A stretch of 10,481 nucleotides of DNA from Candidatus Nanohalarchaeota archaeon (GTDB lineage: Archaea; EX4484-52; B79-G9): positions 1 through 10,481 of the forward strand of contig QMVA01000029.1 in NCBI GenBank assembly GCA_003660865.1, in the 5' to 3' direction. A program made the position numbers and the translations under genes. Positions 1 to 5,721 of this stretch are shown here, piece by piece. A model generated the notes under the pieces. It did no database searches. It was not told where the DNA came from and was given only the letters and a program-made list of their open reading frames with translations. Each line of letters begins with the position of its first letter. Within the stretch, counting starts at the first letter, position 1.

Positions 1-1758
1 AAGCCCTGAAAGAACAGTCCCGTTCGCGCATGTTTCAATCGTAATATTACTCTCTCCGTTAAGAGAATAAAAACAACTATCTGGATTAGACTCATTAAAC
101 GAGAAATTAAGCATCGGAAAATATGAATAGTTGACATCAAGCGGGCTCACAATCTCAACAAAAGGCAAAGTCCCATCCACAAAAACAGTCCTGTTGGTGC
201 TGTTAAACCCCCTCATAGAATCATCATCAACACACTCGACATTCCATACATAAGCCCCGTCGTAAGAAAAATCAAATGAAAAATTATTGAGTCCTCCCTT
301 GACAACCACACTCTCATTATACTTCTCGCGCCCCCATCCACTCATATTAGTATACAGCGAGCAATTAATTACACTGCCCTCGTCCTCAGGAATGTATTCA
401 AAAACAACAGTAGTATTGCTGGAATAATTTCCATCAATCGGGCTCAAAAGAAAAACCTCTGGCGCTGCAATCTCATAAAGTGCAGCCAGCACATCAATCC
501 TCGCATAACTATTTGCCCCGTCCTGTATCTGTTTCCCTGTATCATTCAAAATATCCTCAATATATTTAGGCGCCGGAGCAATTCCATACTTCAGCTTGTA
601 CGCCTGCCAGAGAAGCGCCATAGCCCCGGAAACATGCGGCGTTGCCATTGATGTGCCGCTATAAGATATGTATCCGCCACCATTTTTCGTTGAAGTAATA
701 TCGCTCCCTGGCGCAAGCAGCAAACCTGCAAAATTAGCCCCCCTGTTAGAATAAGAGGCAATTACATCACTTTTAGTAGTGGCCCCAACTCGTGTAGCAT
801 TAAAAAGGCATGCAGGCGCGGAAATACTCGTACTACTCCCGGCATTGCCGGTCGCAGCAACAAAACTGATATTATGTGCAACAGCAGCATCAATTGCCTT
901 CTTATAAGCTCCCCAGTCACCATCGCAATAATCACTGTAACTGTATCCCCCCATACTCAAACTGATTACAGATATGTTATACTTGGTCGCATTATCAATG
1001 CACCAGTCTATTCCACTGACAATATCAGCATCATTAGCCCATCCGCTGGCGTTCGCAACCTTGATTGCAATAATATTCGCGCCCTTTGCGACACCATAAA
1101 TGCCTCCGCTTGCAGCAGCAATGCCCTCAACATGTGTGCCATGCCCATGGTCATCATTTGCATCCGTATCTTCCGCCTGATTATTCGGACAGCACCCACC
1201 ATCGCCATAGTCCGTTATGTTGCAATAACAATATTGATCAACAATCCTCCCGCTAAAGTCCGGATGCGTTGAATCAATCCCTGTATCAAGCACACACACC
1301 GTTGTCTGGGCGCCGGTAATATTCACACCACCCACCTTCTCAAGCCATACATCATCCGCATTCACAATAGGCACACTTTCAGTCAAAAACGTATGTATCA
1401 TTCCCACCTTTTCAACAGCAACAACATTCGAATCCTTTTTAAGCGCATTCATCTGCGCCCTAGTAACTTCCGCACTGACAACATTAATGTTATTATACGT
1501 ATGCTCTACCTTTCCACCAGCCTTCTCTACCTTATCTGCAATATCCTGCTTAGCATCCACATCTTCCCTGAAAATCCCAAACTTCCTGCGCACAACCGTT
1601 TCATCCCGAAGATTGATAAACACCTTCACCTTCTCATCATCCAAAAGAATCCCATCCTTGACATCACCCCCTCTATCACCATTATCCGCCCATGCAAAAC
1701 ACAAGATACACAAGCTCACATACATAAAAACAACAGACAAGAAAACGATTTTGCGCAT
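1..1758 (-). CDS. Secreted subtilisin-like serine protease (S8 family), C-terminal part outside the window
   Basis: An open frame of 586 codons runs from an ATG at 1758 off the left edge, so the C-terminus is missing. Residues 1-23 form a signal peptide (MRKIVFLSVV, then a hydrophobic core). Residues 43-125 resemble an inhibitor I9 propeptide. The catalytic domain (about 135-430) has the full S8 triad: Asp158 in VLDTGID, His206 in HGHGTHVEG and Ser370 in SGTSMATPH, plus the oxyanion-hole Asn305 in AATGNAG. From about 433 there are Ig-like segments rich in Asn, Ser and paired Cys (for example NPDSCFYSLNG), a style common in exported DPANN archaeal proteins. It probably acts outside the cell or on the envelope; the substrate is unknown. 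A TATA-like stretch at 1781-1790 would place transcription close to the ATG. A GGTG lies 11 bases before the ATG, rather far. The protease identification is secure; the taxonomic hint is inference. Confidence 0.95.
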   Translation of the reverse strand, partial: MRKIVFLSVVFMYVSLCILCFAWADNGDRGGDVKDGILLDDEKVKVFINLRDETVVRRKFGIFREDVDAKQDIADKVEKAGGKVEHTYNNINVVSAEVTRAQMNALKKDSNVVAVEKVGMIHTFLTESVPIVNADDVWLEKVGGVNITGAQTTVCVLDTGIDSTHPDFSGRIVDQYCYCNITDYGDGGCCPNNQAEDTDANDDHGHGTHVEGIAAASGGIYGVAKGANIIAIKVANASGWANDADIVSGIDWCIDNATKYNISVISLSMGGYSYSDYCDGDWGAYKKAIDAAVAHNISFVAATGNAGSSTSISAPACLFNATRVGATTKSDVIASYSNRGANFAGLLLAPGSDITSTKNGGGYISYSGTSMATPHVSGAMALLWQAYKLKYGIAPAPKYIEDILNDTGKQIQDGANSYARIDVLAALYEIAAPEVFLLSPIDGNYSSNTTVVFEYIPEDEGSVINCSLYTNMSGWGREKYNESVVVKGGLNNFSFDFSYDGAYVWNVECVDDDSMRGFNSTNRTVFVDGTLPFVEIVSPLDVNYSYFPMLNFSFNESNPDSCFYSLNGESNITIETCANGTVLSGL

Positions 1759-1780
1759 ACATAATATTACACCACACAAT

Positions 1781-1790
1781 ATTAAATAAA
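1781..1790 (-). promoter_or_regulatory. TATA-like box for the subtilase gene
   Basis: On the minus strand this reads TTTATTTAAT. Its centre is about 27 bases before the ATG at 1758, the spacing expected for an archaeal TATA box driving a leaderless or nearly leaderless transcript. The gap to the upstream aminotransferase gene is only 47 bases, so co-transcription from further upstream is also possible. Confidence 0.4.
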
Positions 1791-1805
1791 TTAAGTATTA
1801 ACGAC

Positions 1806-2885
1806 TCACAATTTAGCAACATACTCACCAATCCTTTCCACCCCCTCATCAATCTTCTCAACCGGCAGCGCAAAACTAAGCCGCACATGCCCCGGAGCCC
1901 CGAACCACTCCCCGGGATACACAATCACCTTATGCTCAAAAAACAGATCCCTTGCCATACTCATAGAATCACCGGCCTTTGGAAAAAGATAAAACGCTCC
2001 CTGGGGCTTATCAACATCAAAACCCAACCCTTTAACCCGCCTGTAAATATGATTCCTCCTCCTTCGAAATATCTCCCTATTCTTAACAACATGCTTCCCC
2101 GGCACACTAAGGCACGCAAGAGCAACCCTCTGCGACAAAAGATTAGTATTCATAGAGCAATGAGCCTTAATCTCACAAACATCCTTCATAAACCACGGAT
2201 TTTGGCAGAACACATACCCTATCCTGTACCCGCAAAGGCTATACGTCTTTGAAAAACTGTTAATAGTTATCACATTCTCCCCCTTTGGCGAATAATGCTC
2301 ACTCCCGTAACTAAGCGAATGATAAACCTCATCAGATATAAGAACACAGCCATTATCCAGGGTAATCTCCTGGATACCCCGAAGAAGACTTTTTTCAATG
2401 ACATTACCTGTGGGATTTGCAGGGCTGTTGACAATCATAACATCACAGCTCCCCGATTTCTCCTTGACATCCTCAAGGTCAATATTGGCATCAGTATACA
2501 CGGCCGTCATATGATTGATCCTCGCAAGATGCGGATACGAATAATAATAAGGTTTAGTCAACAGCACCCTCCTTCTACCCGCCCCGAGAGACACCTTCCT
2601 AAGCACAAGATCCAGTGCTTCAGAAGCCCCGTTAGTAACCGCGATACAATCCTCATCCACACAATGCCCGAACTCGCGCTTCACATACCCGCGCAATTTA
2701 GCTTTAAGTTCATCATCTCCGCCGACTTTGCCATACTTAAACCTGCTAAAATTCAAAAAAACCTCGCCTGCATCAAATGGCGGCGCCAAATCCGGCTGCC
2801 CAGACCCAAACGAGACTACATCAGCATCATCCACGCCGATAAACATTCCCGGGCTAATAACTCTATGAGTAATAGTAACATCCAT
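1806..2885 (-). CDS. PLP-dependent aminotransferase, class I/II (aspartate aminotransferase fold)
   Basis: The 359-residue product has the normal length and motif order of a fold-type I aminotransferase. Visible are the N-terminal GSGQPDL substrate-site loop, the YGKVGG segment near 51-56, the phosphate-side TNGASEAL at 84-91, NSPANPTGN with the PLP-pyridine Asn157, SDEVYHSL with Asp185 and Tyr188, the Schiff-base Lys213 in NSFSKTYSLCGYRIGY, and the C-terminal carboxylate-binding Arg335 in GHVRLSF. The enzyme should move amino groups between amino acids and 2-oxo acids in the cytoplasm; the exact substrate (aspartate, aromatic, alanine or other) cannot be read from these motifs. The ATG at 2885 is preceded by GGTG (2892-2895) with six bases between. 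The subtilase gene follows 47 bases downstream on the same strand, with no evident functional link. Confidence 0.93.
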   Translation of the reverse strand: MDVTITHRVISPGMFIGVDDADVVSFGSGQPDLAPPFDAGEVFLNFSRFKYGKVGGDDELKAKLRGYVKREFGHCVDEDCIAVTNGASEALDLVLRKVSLGAGRRRVLLTKPYYYSYPHLARINHMTAVYTDANIDLEDVKEKSGSCDVMIVNSPANPTGNVIEKSLLRGIQEITLDNGCVLISDEVYHSLSYGSEHYSPKGENVITINSFSKTYSLCGYRIGYVFCQNPWFMKDVCEIKAHCSMNTNLLSQRVALACLSVPGKHVVKNREIFRRRRNHIYRRVKGLGFDVDKPQGAFYLFPKAGDSMSMARDLFFEHKVIVYPGEWFGAPGHVRLSFALPVEKIDEGVERIGEYVAKL

Positions 2886-2891
2886 TCAGAA

Positions 2892-2920
2892 CACCAGATA
2901 AGAAAAAATATACTATAATA
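2892..2920 (-). promoter_or_regulatory. Ribosome binding site and TATA-like region of the aminotransferase
   Basis: On the minus strand an AT-rich TATTATAGTATATTTT stretch (2905-2920) lies 20-35 bases before the ATG and a GGTG (2892-2895) lies six bases before it. If the TATA box sits at 2910-2917 the transcript would start near 2888 and would not carry the GGTG. The two signals compete, and which one is used cannot be decided from sequence alone. Confidence 0.4.
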
Positions 2921-2961
2921 CCAGGCGCCCTAAATGGCCTGCATGGCTCGGGCTGGCGCTG
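2921..2961. other. GC-rich imperfect hairpin in an AT-rich spacer
   Basis: The 230-base spacer between the divergent aminotransferase and tRNA genes is AT-rich except for this patch. CAGGCGCC (2922-2929) can pair with GGCGCTG (2955-2961) as seven base pairs with one bulged G. The patch could be a remnant, an operator or a small structured RNA. No open reading frame was recognised in it. Confidence 0.3.
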
Positions 2962-3080
2962 ACATAAAGAATGCGCACATACATCTGCCGGGCACTGATA
3001 TCATAACAATACAATAGCACTGGAAATTATTTATAATAACCCCCATAATTACCATCAGCAACAAAAATCAATAGAAACAA

Positions 3081-3090
3081 TATAAAATTA
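3081..3090 (+). promoter_or_regulatory. TATA box of the tRNA-Arg gene
   Basis: TATAAAATTA is centred about 30 bases before the mature tRNA 5' end, so transcription would begin a few bases upstream of the tRNA, as is usual for archaeal tRNA genes. Confidence 0.6.
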
Positions 3091-3115
3091 CCCGCAAATA
3101 AACTCACTATACTGT

Positions 3116-3188
3116 GCCCCCGTAGCTCAGTGGATAGAGCACTTGCCTCCTAAGCAAGGGGTCGCGCGTTCGAATCGCGTTGGGGGCG
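3116..3188 (+). tRNA. tRNA-Arg (anticodon CCT)
   Basis: A complete cloverleaf is visible. The acceptor arm GCCCCCG (3116-3122) pairs with TGGGGGC (3181-3187), ending in a G-T pair. The D stem is GCTC/GAGC (3125-3128, 3137-3140). The anticodon stem CTTGC/GCAAG (3142-3146, 3154-3158) encloses the loop CTCCTAA, giving anticodon CCT, which reads AGG arginine codons. The variable loop is GGGTC, and the T arm GCGCG/CGCGT carries the loop TTCGAAT. The discriminator base is G3188. No CCA is encoded and no intron is seen. The gene faces the minus-strand 73-residue gene, whose stop begins four bases beyond. Confidence 0.97.
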
Positions 3189-3191
3189 CTC

Positions 3192-3413
3192 TTATTTTCT
3201 TACCGCCCTTCGCACCCGCTCAATATCCATCCGCACCTTATTGCCAGAGGCATGCTTAAACACAATCGCGCAAAAAGACGCAACAATCAGAACCAAAACA
3301 AGCGCACTAGGACTCAAAAACCCCGCATGCTCAACCCCGCCCGACGCAGACACCCCATGCGCCATAAATGCCGCCATACAAAATCCAAAAAACAGCCCAA
3401 CAAACTTATCCAT
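3192..3413 (-). CDS. Small membrane protein of unknown function (73 residues)
   Basis: The product has an N-terminal hydrophobic stretch (about 3-20) ending in GVSASGG, which could be a signal peptide or first membrane span. A second clear span, ALVLVLIVASFCAIVF, lies at about 37-52. A basic tail, RMDIERVRRAVRK, would be cytoplasmic by the positive-inside rule. No family was recognised. The ATG at 3413 is preceded by AGGTG with only two bases between, which supports translation although the spacing is short. The gene lies 24 bases downstream of the DUF123 nuclease on the same strand and is probably in its transcript. Its stop lies just past the tRNA 3' end on the opposite strand, so the spacer is very tight. 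I am fairly confident that it is a gene, with no functional claim. Confidence 0.7.
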   Translation of the reverse strand: MDKFVGLFFGFCMAAFMAHGVSASGGVEHAGFLSPSALVLVLIVASFCAIVFKHASGNKVRMDIERVRRAVRK

Positions 3414-3437
3414 AACACCTATTTAGGTTATCCTGCT

Positions 3438-3848
3438 TCATATAGCTTTCCCATGGGTGCAGAACTCCTCCATTCCAAGCTTCATTACAGTCTCAATCCC
3501 CTTGATTCTAAACAAATGCGCTCCGCACCTGCAATCCGAGCACCCGAAACCAGCCACCTCCTGTGCTGTTTCACACAACATCTGCGCAGTAGCACACTCA
3601 AAAGACTTAGGCTCTTCCATGTAAAACACCTTCACAACTTTCGCACAATCAAGCAGATAATCAATATGCCAGAATACCTTCTTATCATCCGACAGATGCC
3701 TCTCAATCCTTTTCTCAAGCCCATTCTGCGCAGAACCAACATAAGCATAAAGCCCTCTCAAAAACCGAATCCTGCCCAACGAACCAATTACTAAATCAAC
3801 ACTCTCAGAAACCTCAATAACCAGAACATAAACCCCTTTCATACTCAT
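3438..3848 (-). CDS. GIY-YIG-type nuclease-like protein, DUF123 family
   Basis: The 136-residue product shows the DUF123 layout. It opens with KGVYVLVI. Next come RGLYAYVGSAQNGLEKRIERH at about 31-51, containing the second Tyr and the Arg typical of GIY-YIG folds, and FWHIDYLL near 59-66. The C-terminal signature GFGCSDCRCGAHLF at about 101-114 completes it. The family is widespread in archaea and its biological role is not settled; nuclease activity is inferred from the fold. The frame is open back to a TTG at 3863, with ATGs at 3848 and 3842. No ribosome binding site precedes any of them, but a TATA-like box centred near 3871 puts the transcript start at about 3845-3847, which argues against the TTG and for a leaderless ATG at 3848 or 3842. 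The small membrane protein gene follows 24 bases downstream. Confidence 0.9.
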   Translation of the reverse strand: MSMKGVYVLVIEVSESVDLVIGSLGRIRFLRGLYAYVGSAQNGLEKRIERHLSDDKKVFWHIDYLLDCAKVVKVFYMEEPKSFECATAQMLCETAQEVAGFGCSDCRCGAHLFRIKGIETVMKLGMEEFCTHGKAI

Positions 3849-3866
3849 AATATAATAATTCAAATC

Positions 3867-3876
3867 TATTTAAAAT
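3867..3876 (-). promoter_or_regulatory. TATA-like box of the DUF123 gene
   Basis: On the minus strand this region contains TTTTAAATA. Its centre is about 23-24 bases before the ATG at 3848 and 29 before the ATG at 3842, consistent with leaderless transcription. Confidence 0.5.
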
Positions 3877-3980
3877 AATATCACAATTATACGGTAATTA
3901 CAATGCAGAATTATAATTAAATTTTAAGTGACGCAATAGATGCTCTTTCAGGCAGAGAACATATTAAAGAAGTATATCTG

Positions 3981-4289
3981 ATGAGATTCGATGATGAAGT
4001 GCTTCTATACGATGAAGAATTCCAGATTAAATACGATATGCCAGATATTCCATACCTTCTTTGTAAACTTGACTGCCTGGGAAACAGGCAGCAGGCATGC
4101 CATATATATCCCGCATCTGATGGCGAAGAACTAATCGTCGCCGGAGAACTGGCACTTGATACTTTGGAGGGTGATATTTACAAAATTGCAGAGACTATCG
4201 CAAAAGAATATGATTTGCAAATAACCGAAGACCAAATAGGCAAAAACAGGGTTTTCTCAGAAACAGTTCCATCAGAGCCATATAAATAG
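3981..4289 (+). CDS. Hypothetical acidic protein (102 residues), start uncertain
   Basis: I do not recognise a family. The product is acidic and alternates short strand-like and helical stretches: RFDDEVLLYDEEFQIKY, IPYLLCKLDCLG, EELIVAGELALD and GDIYKIAETIAKEYDL. It has no signal peptide or membrane span. The ATG at 3981 has no ribosome binding site and no well placed TATA box. The same frame stays open and protein-like for 20 codons upstream, reading SDAIDALSGREHIKEVYL just before the ATG, back to a TAA at 3918-3920, and contains no ATG, GTG or TTG there. An in-frame ATG at 3903 lies just before that TAA. The gene may therefore be longer with an unusual start, be broken near its 5' end, or truly begin at 3981. 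It converges on the winged-helix gene. Confidence 0.6.
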   Translation: MRFDDEVLLYDEEFQIKYDMPDIPYLLCKLDCLGNRQQACHIYPASDGEELIVAGELALDTLEGDIYKIAETIAKEYDLQITEDQIGKNRVFSETVPSEPYK

Positions 4290-4299
4290 GATTTATATG
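4279..4299. repeat. Perfect 9-bp inverted repeat at the 3' end of the 102-residue gene
   Basis: CATATAAAT (4279-4287) and ATTTATATG (4291-4299) are perfect complements separated by three bases, overlapping the stop codon at 4287-4289. The hairpin would be AT-rich. It may mark the 3' end of the transcript, or may be a pair of opposed TATA-like sequences by chance. Confidence 0.5.
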
Positions 4300-4342
4300 C
4301 CCGTGTTTTAAACGTAGCAAAAGCAGAAAAAGAGTTATCAGA

Positions 4343-4357
4343 AACCAGAATCTGGTT
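4343..4357. terminator. Short hairpin between convergent genes
   Basis: AACCAG and CTGGTT pair around a three-base loop (AAT), flanked by direct GTTATC copies at 4334-4339 and 4355-4360. It lies seven bases past the stop of the minus-strand winged-helix gene, in the 74-base space between convergent genes. A role in termination is inferred from position only. Confidence 0.3.
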
Positions 4358-4363
4358 ATCAAT

Positions 4364-5026
4364 CTACAAAAGCTCCTGATACTCATCATAAAGAACCTTA
4401 TAATTCCCGACAGCCTTCCTGTTCTTCTCAAAAATCAGAATATTCTCACGCACAAAATCCTTCATATTGACCTTGCACCCGAATCTGGAAAGCAGCAGCG
4501 TAGAGAAAATATTAAGCAGCCTCTTCTTATTCTTCTGCCCATCAGCAATAAAAAACAACACAAGCGAAAGATACACACCAAAAAAGCACGCATCAAAATT
4601 ATCCGGGATCAGTGTCCTGTCATCATAATAAAGTCTCTTAAGATTTTTAATCGAAAGCACTTCCTTTTCAACAAAATTCTCCCCCAGAAACCCCGTAAAC
4701 ACATCATGATTCTCCAAAAGCACCATTCGAAGATTGCCCTCAAGCTCATCCTCTTCATCCATACCCTCAATCATTTTCGAGATATACTTCCCGAACTTCT
4801 TCATATCTGCCTTATAGAAAACATACTTTCCGGACTTCTCTTTCTTGACAAACTTATTCTTCAGAAGCTCCTCCTGCGAATTCCCGTGATACAGCTTGCC
4901 TGACTCATAATTATAGTCCCATACCTGCGCAATCTCTTTAATGCTCCTCTTCTTATCAATGCACGACATAAATATGATTTTCGAATTAGCATTCAGTATA
5001 TCAGATAGATAAGACTTACTGGACAT
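4364..5026 (-). CDS. Winged-helix (ArsR-like) DNA-binding protein of unknown target
   Basis: The 220-residue product begins with a segment that reads as a winged helix-turn-helix: helix YLSDILNANSKIIFMSCI, helix SIKEIAQVWDY at about 28-38, a likely recognition helix around SQEELLKNKFV (50-60), and a wing KKEKSGKYVFYKADM (61-75). The remaining residues (about 76-220) are mostly helical, with a hydrophobic stretch FFGVYLSLVLFFIA near 148-161; this part was not recognised and may be a ligand-binding or dimerisation domain. There is no effector motif or Cys cluster. The gene has its own TATA-like box 24 bases before the ATG and no ribosome binding site, so it is probably leaderless. Regulator function is inferred from the fold pattern. 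Confidence 0.65.
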   Translation of the reverse strand: MSSKSYLSDILNANSKIIFMSCIDKKRSIKEIAQVWDYNYESGKLYHGNSQEELLKNKFVKKEKSGKYVFYKADMKKFGKYISKMIEGMDEEDELEGNLRMVLLENHDVFTGFLGENFVEKEVLSIKNLKRLYYDDRTLIPDNFDACFFGVYLSLVLFFIADGQKNKKRLLNIFSTLLLSRFGCKVNMKDFVRENILIFEKNRKAVGNYKVLYDEYQELL

Positions 5027-5044
5027 AACCGTATGTAGAATACA

Positions 5045-5054
5045 TATTTTTATA
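5045..5054 (-). promoter_or_regulatory. TATA box of the winged-helix gene
   Basis: On the minus strand this reads TATAAAAATA, centred about 24 bases before the ATG at 5026. With no Shine-Dalgarno sequence upstream of that ATG, a leaderless transcript is the simplest reading. Confidence 0.6.
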
Positions 5055-5120
5055 TTCTTTAACTATCCCATGGCTTTGAACGGTTTAGCGACTATTATGG
5101 AATTATAGAACTACCGCAAC

Positions 5121-5157
5121 AACAAAAAAAATAGAAACAAAAAGGTCCAAAGGACCT
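5121..5157 (-). terminator. Hairpin plus T-rich tract after the PC4/PUR-like gene
   Basis: On the minus strand AGGTCC (5157-5152) pairs with GGACCT (5148-5143) around TTT, followed by TTTTGTTTC and then a run of eight T. This is a hairpin with a strong T-tract, placed 45 bases past the stop of the 113-residue gene and before the promoter of the next gene. Archaeal termination needs mainly the T-tract, so the hairpin may serve 3'-end stability. Confidence 0.65.
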
Positions 5158-5202
5158 CTTATTTGAAAAAAATAATTAAATAATCAAAAAGCAAGTTTAG
5201 AC

Positions 5203-5544
5203 TTACTCAACTTTCTCATCTTCAGAAGCTTCAGCCTCTGTCTCTTCAGCTTCGTCAGCCACGGGTTCAGCTTCAACTTCTGCCTTTGGCGCAGCTTCTA
5301 TGCCCTCGCTGACCTTTTTGAGCGCTTCAATAACTGAATCTACAACATCTGCATCAACAGGGAATGCAATAGACTTCCTGAATCTTTTCTCATCATTCTC
5401 AGGAGTAAAAAACCCTCTGGATATAGAAATAAACTCATTTTCAGAGTCACGTGTTATTGCTTTTTTTCTTGCTATCTCAAGGAAATTGTTTGTTCCAAAT
5501 TTTACTTCCCCAGATACTACTGTTTCGAAATCTACTTCTGCCAT
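5203..5544 (-). CDS. Small PC4/PUR-like putative nucleic-acid-binding protein with acidic tail
   Basis: The 113-residue product has a compact domain (about 5-80) followed by a tail (about 82-113) made almost only of Glu, Ala, Asp, Val and Lys. The domain reads as strands FETVVSGEVKFGTN, FLEIARKKAIT, EFISISRGFFTPEN and FRKSIAFP, then a helix VDSVIEALKKV. This four-strand-plus-helix order, with the aromatic/basic ISISRGFFTPEN and RFRKSIAFP, resembles PC4/PUR-alpha-type single-strand binding folds. That assignment is my inference, and a conserved archaeal family of unknown function is the alternative. The start is set by AGGTGA (5549-5554) six bases upstream of the ATG at 5544; an in-frame GTG at 5553 is part of that ribosome binding site. 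It has its own TATA box, an unusually long structured leader, and a strong T-tract terminator. Confidence 0.8.
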   Translation of the reverse strand: MAEVDFETVVSGEVKFGTNNFLEIARKKAITRDSENEFISISRGFFTPENDEKRFRKSIAFPVDADVVDSVIEALKKVSEGIEAAPKAEVEAEPVADEAEETEAEASEDEKVE

Positions 5545-5648
5545 GTGTTTCACCTATCGTCTTTTATTAGTACAAAAACTTGCGGAACGATAGAGTTCCG
5601 TTTTTGCCTTGGTTCAGGACACTTTACAAGTGTCCAGATACTTGATTT
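5545..5648 (-). promoter_or_regulatory. Structured 5' leader with hairpin loop complementary to the Shine-Dalgarno region
   Basis: From the TATA box at 5668-5679 a leader of about 100 bases is predicted. In transcript order it holds: (1) a perfect 8-bp hairpin GGACACTT-GTA-AAGTGTCC (5635-5617); (2) a 12-bp hairpin, with CAAAAA (5606-5601) pairing to TTTTTG (5578-5573) and CGGAAC (5600-5595) pairing to GTTCCG (5588-5583), a four-base bulge on the 3' side and the apical loop TCTATC (5594-5589); (3) the ribosome binding region GACGATAGGTGA. The loop is complementary to GATAGG (5558-5553), and complementarity extends to seven exact bases (5587-5593 against 5554-5560). An H-type pseudoknot would cover half of AGGTGA. 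The base pairing is seen in the sequence; the regulatory role is inferred. Confidence 0.55.
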
Positions 5649-5667
5649 AAAAGTAACTATAACTCAA

Positions 5668-5679
5668 TATATTTATAAA
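5668..5679 (-). promoter_or_regulatory. TATA box of the PC4/PUR-like gene
   Basis: On the minus strand this reads TTTATAAATATA, a near-ideal archaeal TATA box, predicting a transcript start near 5648. It lies between the PIN-ATPase stop at 5709 and the next gene, so the 113-residue gene has its own promoter. Confidence 0.65.
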
Positions 5680-5692
5680 CCTTCTGCATGTA

Positions 5693-5721
5693 GCTTGCCG
5701 ATAAAAACTCATCCGACAAGC
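5693..5721 (-). terminator. Hairpin overlapping the stop codon of the PIN-ATPase gene
   Basis: On the minus strand GCTTGTC (5721-5715) pairs with GGCAAGC (5699-5693), including one T-G pair, and an inner GAT/ATC can stack on it. The loop includes the TGA stop (5711-5709) and a TTTTT run. It may mark the 3' end of the long gene. Lacking a T-tract after it, its use as a terminator is uncertain. Confidence 0.35.

Noticed and set aside
196..204. GGTGCTGTT matching the MITE terminal repeat
   Set aside because: It lies inside the conserved-frame subtilase gene with no partner repeat or target duplication nearby; a nine-base chance match.
874..1272. Plus-strand frame of 132 codons
   Set aside because: It is antisense to the catalytic domain of the subtilase, has no ribosome binding site and reads as low-quality protein.
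2295..2918. Plus-strand frame of 207 codons
   Set aside because: It is antisense to the aminotransferase, whose motifs are unambiguous.
3150..3188. tRNA-Arg 3' end as an integration attachment site
   Set aside because: No second copy of the tRNA 3' end and no integrase were seen in the window.
3180..3794. Plus-strand frame of 204 codons overlapping the tRNA end
   Set aside because: It starts inside the tRNA gene and is antisense to the DUF123 gene and the small membrane protein; the translation shows no recognisable motif.
3849..3863. TTG start five codons upstream of the DUF123 ATG
   Set aside because: No ribosome binding site, and the TATA-like box at 3867-3876 is too close to allow a transcript containing it.
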